A program made the position numbers and the translations under genes. Shown here piece by piece: positions 1-5,332 of a stretch of DNA of 7,309 nt. Location of the stretch: assembly GCA_007122215.1 (NCBI GenBank), contig SKUG01000202.1, positions 1-7,309 on the forward strand. The letters are read 5' to 3'. Source of the DNA: Thermoleophilia bacterium (GTDB lineage Bacteria; Actinomycetota; Thermoleophilia; Gaiellales; SKUG01). The notes beneath the pieces were generated by a model. That model was not told the DNA's origin and made no database searches. It was given only the letters and a program-made list of their open reading frames with translations. Numbering within the stretch: position 1 is the stretch's first letter; each line of letters starts with the position of its first letter.

Positions 1-1
1 C

Positions 2-457
2 CTGCTGGACGTGCCGGTCGTTCGCACCGAGCAGTACCCGCAGGGTCTCGGGTCGACCGTGGATGAGCTCGCTGCCGAGCTCGAGGATGCCCACACCATC
101 GAGAAGCTCACGTTCTCGGCCGCCCGCGCGAAGGAGTTCCCGGCCGTGATGGCCGAGCTGCCCGCGGACGCCACCTGGGTCCTGACGGGCCTCGAGGCCC
201 ACGTCTGCGTCACCCAGACGGCCCTCGACCTGATCGCCCGCGGCCACGAGGTGCAGGTCTGCGCAGATGCCGTCGGCTCGCACGACCCGTTCCAGCGGGA
301 CATGGCCATCGAGCGCCTGCGCCGTGCCGGGGTGGTCATCACCACCGTCGAGACCGTCCTCTTCGAGCTGCTCGAGCGCGCCGGGACCGAGGAGTTCCGC
401 GAGGTGCAGCAGCTGATCAAGCTCCATGACCGACCGACCGTGGGGGTGGCCCCGTGA
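2..457 (+). CDS. Isochorismatase-fold hydrolase, ISOC1/ISOC2-like (5' truncated)
   Basis: The reading frame is open from the window edge, so the N-terminus, including the expected catalytic Asp, is missing; about 151 residues are visible. The early stretch TEQYPQGLG is characteristic of the ISOC1/ISOC2 branch of cysteine hydrolases. Further on come EKLTFSA, whose Lys (codon 104-106) is the likely catalytic Lys, and [15 protein letters not shown], whose Cys (codon 206-208) is the likely nucleophile. The C-terminal run [11 protein letters not shown] also matches this family. No Asp-x-His metal site of the nicotinamidase (PncA) type lies between the TEQYP motif and the Lys, so nicotinamidase is unlikely. 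The substrate is unknown; members of this branch are poorly characterised and probably cytosolic. The TGA stop overlaps the GTG start of nuoA (GTGA), so the gene appears to be the upstream member of the nuo transcription unit. The family call is firm; the function is not known. Confidence 0.88.
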   Translation: MLDVPVVRTEQYPQGLGSTVDELAAELEDAHTIEKLTFSAARAKEFPAVMAELPADATWVLTGLEAHVCVTQTALDLIARGHEVQVCADAVGSHDPFQRDMAIERLRRAGVVITTVETVLFELLERAGTEEFREVQQLIKLHDRPTVGVAP

Positions 458-837
458 CGCTCAGCGAGTGGCTTCCCGTCCTGGCGTTCATGATCGTGGC
501 CACGATCGTGCCGCTGGGGCTGCTGTTTGCGGGGATCGCCTTCGGCGCGCGCCAGCGCCGGCCCGACATGGGCGGCCAGAAGCGCATCGCCTTCGAGTCC
601 GGCGTCTCCCACGGGTTCGTCGGCAAGCAGCGATTCCCGATCTACTTCTACCTGACGGCGATGCTCTTCATCGTCTTCGACATCGAGCTCGTCTTCCTGT
701 TCCCGCTGGCGGTGAGCCTCGGCGAGCTCGGGATGTACGGGTTCTGGGCGGCGATGGCTTTCGTCGCCGTGCTGGCCGTGGCAGACATCTATGCCTGGGG
801 CCGGGGCGCACTCGAGTGGGAGGGGAGCGAGGAATGA
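454..837 (+). CDS. nuoA: NADH-quinone oxidoreductase subunit A
   Basis: This is the small membrane subunit of complex I (ND3 homologue), at the junction of the membrane arm and the quinone-reducing module. The 127-residue product has three hydrophobic segments, at about residues 7-31, 63-89 and 94-115, as expected. The loop after helix 1 carries FESG (47-50), the counterpart of the flexible ND3 loop; Ser49 stands where mitochondrial ND3 has its switch Cys, as in other bacteria with FESG. Helix 2 holds the conserved FDIE (75-78), with its acidic Asp76 and Glu78. The tail GALEW is also typical. I chose the GTG at 454 because it gives the usual start [10 protein letters not shown] and overlaps the upstream TGA. 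The next in-frame ATG (residue 13) would cut into helix 1. Only a loose G-rich stretch at 442-449 could serve as a ribosome site, so translation may depend on coupling to the hydrolase gene. Confidence 0.96.
   Translation: MTLSEWLPVLAFMIVATIVPLGLLFAGIAFGARQRRPDMGGQKRIAFESGVSHGFVGKQRFPIYFYLTAMLFIVFDIELVFLFPLAVSLGELGMYGFWAAMAFVAVLAVADIYAWGRGALEWEGSEE
821..827 (+). promoter_or_regulatory. Ribosome binding site of nuoB
   Basis: AGGGGAG lies 6 bases before the ATG at 834, inside the end of nuoA. It supports this early start over the internal ATG at 984 and so supports the long N-terminus of NuoB. Confidence 0.7.
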
Positions 838-1550
838 GCTCGGAATCCGGCACGGACCGCGATGGCTGGCAGCCCGTCGACCTGCAGGGCGTGCACTTCC
901 ATAAGACTCCCCGCGAGCAGCTCCTGAAGATCGACCCGAACCTGCGCGCCAACCCGCTCGAGGAGGAGTGGACGACCGAGCGCATGGAGCAGGCGGTGCT
1001 GCTCACGAGCCTCGACAAGCTCGGCCGCTGGGGCCAGGCGAACTCCGTCTGGCCCGCGGTCTTCGGCCTTGCCTGCTGCGCGATCGAGATGATGAGCACC
1101 GTCAGCCCGCGCTACGACATGTCCCGCTTCGGGGCCGAGGTCTTCCGTGCCTCGCCGCGCCAGGCCGACCTGATGATCATCTCCGGTCGGATCTCCCAGA
1201 AGATGGCGCGGCCACTGCGACAGATCTACGACCAGATGCTCGAGCCCAAGTGGGTGATCGCGATGGGTGCCTGCTCCTCCAGCGGCGGGATGTTCGCGAA
1301 CTACGCGGTGGTGCAGGGAGCGCACAAGATCGTCCCGGTCGACGTGCACGTGCCCGGTTGCCCGCCGCGCCCCGAGCAGCTGATGCACGGCTTCAACCTC
1401 CTGCAGGACAAGATCCGCACGGGCGAGCCCCCTGCCTACCTGCAGGAGGTCGGTCGGCGCGACGCGGGCGAGGCTGCCACCGAGCCCGGCGACCAGCCCA
1501 CCGGCGCGATGGGCGACGGCGGCCGCACGGGCGCGGAGGAGCAGGCATGA
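834..1550 (+). CDS. nuoB: NADH-quinone oxidoreductase subunit B (N2 cluster subunit)
   Basis: NuoB carries the terminal [4Fe-4S] cluster N2, which passes electrons to quinone at the interface with NuoD. The product has 238 residues. The tandem cysteines Cys81-Cys82 (in [11 protein letters not shown]), Cys147 (in [10 protein letters not shown]) and Cys176 (in PGCPPRPE) are the four expected N2 ligands. [20 protein letters not shown] and the KWVIAMG segment are strongly family-like. About 55 residues precede the conserved core ([12 protein letters not shown] begins near 56), and a Gly/Ala/Glu-rich tail of about 34 residues follows it, making the protein longer than compact NuoB proteins of about 160-185 residues. 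The ATG at 834 is favoured by its ATGA overlap with nuoA and by an AGGGGAG site at 821-827. A later ATG (residue 51, base 984) would give a more compact protein but has a poorer ribosome site. Confidence 0.97.
   Translation: MSSESGTDRDGWQPVDLQGVHFHKTPREQLLKIDPNLRANPLEEEWTTERMEQAVLLTSLDKLGRWGQANSVWPAVFGLACCAIEMMSTVSPRYDMSRFGAEVFRASPRQADLMIISGRISQKMARPLRQIYDQMLEPKWVIAMGACSSSGGMFANYAVVQGAHKIVPVDVHVPGCPPRPEQLMHGFNLLQDKIRTGEPPAYLQEVGRRDAGEAATEPGDQPTGAMGDGGRTGAEEQA
1535..1541 (+). promoter_or_regulatory. Ribosome binding site of nuoC
   Basis: GGAGGAG lies 5 bases before the ATG at 1547, within the last codons of nuoB. It fixes the nuoC start at the ATGA overlap. Confidence 0.7.
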
Positions 1551-2137
1551 GCACCACCACGCCCCGGCACAGCCGCTTCCAGCGTGAGGAGGTCGCCGCC
1601 GCCACCCGGCTCGGGGCGAGCGACGCCGGCCCCGACCGTGGTGGGATCGCGATCGCCACCGACGCCGCGCGCCGGCTCGTCGCCGAGCTGCCCGAGGCCT
1701 GCTCGGCGTGGGAGACATGGCGCGGCGAGGTCACCGTCACCCTGGACCCGACCCGGCTCGTGGAGGCCGCGACCTTCGTGCGGGACGAGCTCGGCTTCGC
1801 GATGCTCTCCGACATCTCCCCGATCGACTGGCTCGACCGGCACGACAAGCGCTTCTGCGTCTCGTATGTCTGCAGCAAGCTCGTGCTCGGTGCCCCGCGC
1901 CTGCGCCTGCACGCGTGGGTCGACGAGGGCGAGGACCTGCCCAGCCTGATCGGCGTCTGGCCCACCGCAGACTGGCACGAGCGCGAGGCCTGGGACTTCT
2001 TCGGGATCGCCTTCAGCGGGCGCGAGCCGATGCGACGGCTGATCATGGACGACGACTGGGTCGGCCACCCGCTCCGCAAGGACTACCCGATGGGTGGCGA
2101 GCCCGTGAAGTTCACCAACAGCCTGCGGGAGGTCTGA
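1547..2137 (+). CDS. nuoC: NADH-quinone oxidoreductase subunit C (30 kDa subunit)
   Basis: NuoC is a peripheral-arm subunit that packs against NuoD and helps link the hydrophilic and membrane arms; it carries no cofactor. The product has 196 residues. The first 35 or so are polar and look unconserved. The core has [11 protein letters not shown] (about 88-98) and the 30 kDa signature region at 145-166, beginning [10 protein letters not shown] and followed by [10 protein letters not shown]. The C-terminus has [17 protein letters not shown], as is usual. Arg159 sits where the signature normally has His or Lys. The gene is not fused to nuoD, unlike the nuoCD fusion of enterobacteria. The ATG start overlaps the nuoB stop (ATGA) and is preceded by GGAGGAG at 1535-1541. 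Longer in-frame extensions upstream run through nuoB and are not real. Confidence 0.96.
   Translation: MSTTTPRHSRFQREEVAAATRLGASDAGPDRGGIAIATDAARRLVAELPEACSAWETWRGEVTVTLDPTRLVEAATFVRDELGFAMLSDISPIDWLDRHDKRFCVSYVCSKLVLGAPRLRLHAWVDEGEDLPSLIGVWPTADWHEREAWDFFGIAFSGREPMRRLIMDDDWVGHPLRKDYPMGGEPVKFTNSLREV
2127..2133 (+). promoter_or_regulatory. Ribosome binding site of nuoD
   Basis: GGGAGGT lies 9 bases before the ATG at 2143 and is embedded in the last codons of nuoC. It serves the only non-overlapping junction in the window, so nuoD may be able to initiate more independently than its neighbours (inference). Confidence 0.75.
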
Positions 2138-2142
2138 CACGC

Positions 2143-3375
2143 ATGGCCCTCGCAGCGATCCCCCATCCCATCCCGTCCGAGCTGCACCCGCCGGACGACC
2201 CCGAGATCCAGGACCAGCTGCTCTCGCTGAGCGTTGGTCCCACCCACCCCTCCACCCACGGGGTGCTGCGGCTCGACCTCAAGCTCGACGGCGAGGAGAT
2301 CGTCGGTGTGGTCCCGCGCATCGGCTACGTCCACACCGGGATCGAGAAGAACGTCGAGCAGAAGACCTGGTGGAAGGCGATCCCCTACTTCGATCGCCTC
2401 GACTACCTCTCGTTCCTCTACGGCAACTACGTCTACGTCACCGCCGTCGAGCGGATGCTCGAGCTCGAGGTGCCGCGGCGCGCCCAGTGGATCCGCGCGC
2501 TCCTGATGGAGCTCAACCGCATCCACAGCCACCTCATCTGGCTGGCCACCGCCGCGCTTGAGCTCGGCGCGATGAGCATCTTCTTCTACTGCTTCCGCGA
2601 GCGCGACCGCATCCTCGACCTCTTCGAGATGACCTCGGGCTACCGGATGCACACCCGCTACTTCGCGATCGGCGGGCTCTTCGAGGACATCCCGCCGGCG
2701 TGGGCCGCCCAGGCGCAGGAGTTCATCGACACCTTCCCGAGCCGGCTCGACCAGATCACCGACATCCTCTCCGAGAACGCGATCTTCAAGGACCGCACCA
2801 TCGGCGTGGGCTACCTCTCGGCCTCGGACGCCATCGCGCTCGGCACCACCGGCCCCAACCTGCGCGCCAGCGGCTTCGACTGGGACCTGCGCAAGCACGC
2901 TCCCTACGGTGCCTACACCGAGCTCGACGTCAACACCGCCGTTGCCACCGAGGGCGACTGCTACGCCCGCTACCGGGTGCGGGTCGAGGAGATGTACGAG
3001 TCCTGCCGGCTCGCCGGTGAGATCCTGCAGGGCCTGCCCGGCGGGCCCGTGATCGCCGACGATCCCAAGGTCGTGCTGCCGCCCCGCGAGGAGCTGCACA
3101 CCTCGATGGAGGCCGTGATCCACCACTTCAAGCACGTGGTGCATGGCTTCCAGGTGCCGGCGGGGGAGGTCTACTCGACCGTCGAGAGCCCGCGTGGCGA
3201 GCTCGGGCTGGTGGTCGTCTCGGATGGTGGGACCCGGCCGTGGCGGGTGAAGTGGCGCGGCCCGAGCTTCGTGAACCTGCAGGCCGTGGCGACCATGGTC
3301 GGGGGCGAGCTGCTCGCCGACCTGATCGCCACCATCGGGACCGTCGATGCCGTGATGGGAGACGTGGACAGGTGA
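2143..3375 (+). CDS. nuoD: NADH-quinone oxidoreductase subunit D (49 kDa subunit)
   Basis: NuoD forms most of the quinone-reduction pocket together with NuoB and is related to the large subunit of [NiFe] hydrogenases. The product has 410 residues, normal for an unfused NuoD. GPTHPSTHGVLR (32-43) holds His39, and PYFDRLDY (81-88) ends in Tyr88. Their separation of 49 residues equals that of the quinone-binding His/Tyr pair described for mitochondrial 49 kDa (His59/Tyr108) and Thermus Nqo4 (His38/Tyr87). RAQWIRALLMELNRIHSHL, the GPNLRASG segment, PRGELG and SFVNLQA follow, and the protein ends in VMGDVDR, close to the usual C-terminus. The hydrogenase metal-binding cysteine pairs are absent, as expected. 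This is the only gene here whose start does not overlap its neighbour: ATG 2143 lies 5 bases after the nuoC stop, with a clear GGGAGGT ribosome site inside nuoC. Confidence 0.97.
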   Translation: MALAAIPHPIPSELHPPDDPEIQDQLLSLSVGPTHPSTHGVLRLDLKLDGEEIVGVVPRIGYVHTGIEKNVEQKTWWKAIPYFDRLDYLSFLYGNYVYVTAVERMLELEVPRRAQWIRALLMELNRIHSHLIWLATAALELGAMSIFFYCFRERDRILDLFEMTSGYRMHTRYFAIGGLFEDIPPAWAAQAQEFIDTFPSRLDQITDILSENAIFKDRTIGVGYLSASDAIALGTTGPNLRASGFDWDLRKHAPYGAYTELDVNTAVATEGDCYARYRVRVEEMYESCRLAGEILQGLPGGPVIADDPKVVLPPREELHTSMEAVIHHFKHVVHGFQVPAGEVYSTVESPRGELGLVVVSDGGTRPWRVKWRGPSFVNLQAVATMVGGELLADLIATIGTVDAVMGDVDR

Positions 3376-3899
3376 GCGACCAGCCGACAACCACCGTGGA
3401 CCGCGCGGCGCTCGTCGCCGAGCTCGAGCAGGTAGCGGCGCGCTACCCACACAGGAAGTCCGCGATCATCCCCGCGCTGCGCCTGGCCCAGGGCCACTAC
3501 GGGTGGCTCTCGCCCGAGGCCTTCGAGGACGTCGCGCACGCGCTGGAGTGCACGCCGGCATTCGCACAGTCGGTGGCGAGCTTCTACGACATGTTCCACC
3601 TCACCCCGGCCGGGCGCCACCTGGTCGAGGTCTGCACCAACGTCTCCTGCGCGCTCAAGGGAGCCGGCGAGCTGCTCGACGAGCTCGAGGACCAGCTCGG
3701 CATCCACGCCGGGGAGACCACGGACGACGGAGCGATCACCCTGCGTACCGTGGAGTGCCTCGGGGCCTGTGCGAACGCCCCGTGCGTGTCGGTGAACCAC
3801 CGCTACCGCGAGGACTTCGCGATCGCCCAGGTGCGCCCGCTGATCACCGAGCTGCGGGCCAGCACCGCTGGCTGGACCGACCAGGAGCGAGAGGTATGA
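3372..3899 (+). CDS. nuoE: NADH-quinone oxidoreductase subunit E (N1a, 24 kDa subunit)
   Basis: NuoE is a thioredoxin-like [2Fe-2S] protein bound to NuoF in the NADH-dehydrogenase module; its cluster N1a exchanges electrons with FMN. The product has 175 residues. An N-terminal helical part (about 10-80) includes RKSAIIPALRLAQGHYGWL and the SVASFYDMFHL segment. The ligands are Cys88 and Cys93 (CTNVSC) and Cys129 and Cys133 (CLGAC), the standard C-x4-C plus C-x3-C pattern. An extra cysteine, Cys138, lies five residues after the last ligand. I chose the GTG at 3372 because it overlaps the nuoD stop (GTGA), has GGGAG 10 bases upstream, and gives a family-like length. The open frame continues upstream into nuoD but lacks NuoE-like sequence there. 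Confidence 0.96.
   Translation: MSDQPTTTVDRAALVAELEQVAARYPHRKSAIIPALRLAQGHYGWLSPEAFEDVAHALECTPAFAQSVASFYDMFHLTPAGRHLVEVCTNVSCALKGAGELLDELEDQLGIHAGETTDDGAITLRTVECLGACANAPCVSVNHRYREDFAIAQVRPLITELRASTAGWTDQEREV
3883..3887 (+). promoter_or_regulatory. Ribosome binding site of nuoF
   Basis: AGGAG lies 8 bases before the ATG at 3896, in the last codons of nuoE. It supports the start at the ATGA overlap. Confidence 0.65.
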
Positions 3900-5332
3900 A
3901 GGCCCCCAAGACCCAGGCACGTACCTCCGGCACCAGCATCCTCTTCGAGATGCTCGGCGAGCGTCCGCACCTGCACGACATCGACGACTACATCGCCGCC
4001 GGCGGCTACGAGCAGCTGCGGCGGGCGCTCGGCATGGAGACCGCCGAGCTGATCGACGAGGTCAAGGCCTCCGGCATCCGCGGGCGCGGTGGCGCCGGCT
4101 TTCCGAGCGGCCTGAAGATGAGCTTCATCCCCGTCGACTCCGAGCAGCCCAAGTACCTGGTCTGCAACGCGGACGAGTCAGAGCCGGGCACCGCCAAGGA
4201 TCGCGAGATCATGGAGCGCCAGCCGCACCTCCTGATCGAGGGCTGCCTCATCGCTGCCGCCGCGATCCGCTCGCAGGACGCCTTCATCTACATCCGCGGG
4301 GAGTACCTCGAGCCCTACGAGATCCTCGTCGAGGCTGCCCGGCAGGCCCAGGAGCGCGGCTTCATCGGTCCCGACGTCGCAGGATCCGGCCGCGCCATCA
4401 ACCTGATCATCCACCGCGGGGCCGGGGCCTACATCTGTGGCGAGGAGACCGGCCTGCTGTCCTCGCTCAACGGCGATCGTGGCCAGCCGACCGTCAAGCC
4501 ACCGTTCCCCGCCATCAGCGGCCTCTACCAGGCCCCGACGCTGGTCAACAACGTCGAGACGCTCGCGAGCCTGCCGCGGATCCTCGAGATGGGCGGCGAG
4601 GCCTTCGGGCAGGTCGGGCCCAACCCGCGCTCGACCGGCACCCGCGTCTTCACCGTGTCCGGCTGCGTGCAGAAGCCCGGCAACTTCGAGGTCGAGCTCG
4701 GCGCGCCGATGTCACACCTGGTGAACGAGCTCGCCGGTGGCGTGCCCGAGGGACGCACCCTCAAGGCCGTCATCCCCGGCGGATCATCGATGCCGGTGAT
4801 CCTCCCCGACCAGCTCGACACGCCCCTCGACTACGACCGCTTCGCCGCGCTGGGCACGTCGCTCGGCTCGGGTGCCGTGGTCGTGCTCGACGACTCGGTG
4901 TCGATGCCCCAGCTGGCGCTGCGCGTGGCCGAGTTCTACCGCCACGAGTCCTGCGGCAAGTGCACGCCCTGCCGCGAGGGAACCTCGTGGGCGGTCGACA
5001 TCCTCACGAGGATCTGCTCCGGCAACGGCCGGCCCGGCGACACCGAGCTGCTCGAGGACGTCTGCGAGCGCATCGACGGCAACTGCCTGTGCCCGCTCGG
5101 CGAGGCGATGGCATGGCCGACCAAGAGCTACATCCGTCACTTCCGCGAGGAGTTCCACGACCTCATCCGCACCGGCCGGGTGTCCGCGGACGAGCGCACC
5201 CTCGACGCGATCACCACGCACGTGGTCGACGAGCGGCTGATGCGTGGCAGCCAGGTCCAGTTCACCGGGCGGCTCGACCGGGGATCGCTGCCCCGCATGG
5301 GCGCCCGTCCCGCAGCAGGAGGCCCGAGCTGA
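3896..5332 (+). CDS. nuoF: NADH-quinone oxidoreductase subunit F (FMN, NADH site, N3; 51 kDa subunit)
   Basis: NuoF binds NADH and FMN and starts the electron chain, passing electrons to its [4Fe-4S] cluster N3. The product has 478 residues. RGRGGAGFP (62-70) is the glycine-rich FMN/NADH loop, NADESEPGT (91-99) contacts the flavin, and Glu183-Glu184 in CGEET and Lys201 in VKPPFPA match nucleotide-site residues. NNVET follows, then a beta-grasp (SLBB) region. N3 is bound by Cys353, Cys356 and Cys359 (SCGKCTPC) and Cys399 (before PLGEA), nearly the Thermus Nqo1 numbering of 353/356/359/400. An additional Cys397 lies two residues before the last ligand. Met75 stands where many NuoF proteins have Trp after GLK. 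The ATG start overlaps the nuoE stop (ATGA), with AGGAG at 3883-3887. The last 20 or so residues are Gly/Pro/Ala/Arg-rich and probably disordered. Confidence 0.97.
   Translation: MKAPKTQARTSGTSILFEMLGERPHLHDIDDYIAAGGYEQLRRALGMETAELIDEVKASGIRGRGGAGFPSGLKMSFIPVDSEQPKYLVCNADESEPGTAKDREIMERQPHLLIEGCLIAAAAIRSQDAFIYIRGEYLEPYEILVEAARQAQERGFIGPDVAGSGRAINLIIHRGAGAYICGEETGLLSSLNGDRGQPTVKPPFPAISGLYQAPTLVNNVETLASLPRILEMGGEAFGQVGPNPRSTGTRVFTVSGCVQKPGNFEVELGAPMSHLVNELAGGVPEGRTLKAVIPGGSSMPVILPDQLDTPLDYDRFAALGTSLGSGAVVVLDDSVSMPQLALRVAEFYRHESCGKCTPCREGTSWAVDILTRICSGNGRPGDTELLEDVCERIDGNCLCPLGEAMAWPTKSYIRHFREEFHDLIRTGRVSADERTLDAITTHVVDERLMRGSQVQFTGRLDRGSLPRMGARPAAGGPS
5317..5322 (+). promoter_or_regulatory. Ribosome binding site of nuoG
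   Basis: A complete AGGAGG lies 9 bases before the ATG at 5332, within the Gly-rich end of nuoF. It is the strongest ribosome site in the window and fixes the nuoG start at the TGATG junction. Confidence 0.8.

Noticed and set aside
1..457. Nicotinamidase (PncA) as the identity of the upstream hydrolase, which would link it to NAD supply
   Set aside because: The visible region lacks the Asp-x-His metal-site motif of PncA and instead has the TEQYPQGLG and EKLTFSA motifs of the ISOC1/ISOC2 branch.
426..833. In-frame upstream extension of nuoB through nuoA
   Set aside because: The extension encodes Arg-rich sequence with no NuoB similarity and lies in another frame of nuoA. The ATG at 834 has a ribosome site and a normal overlap.
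789..1718. A 309-codon minus-strand open frame opposite nuoB and the start of nuoC
   Set aside because: The product is Arg/Ala-rich with no domain, and it spans two well-supported genes on the other strand.
2083..3450. A 455-codon minus-strand open frame opposite nuoD
   Set aside because: It is an antisense shadow of nuoD. The product is rich in Val, Asp, Glu and Gly repeats without family motifs, and the plus strand encodes a complete NuoD.
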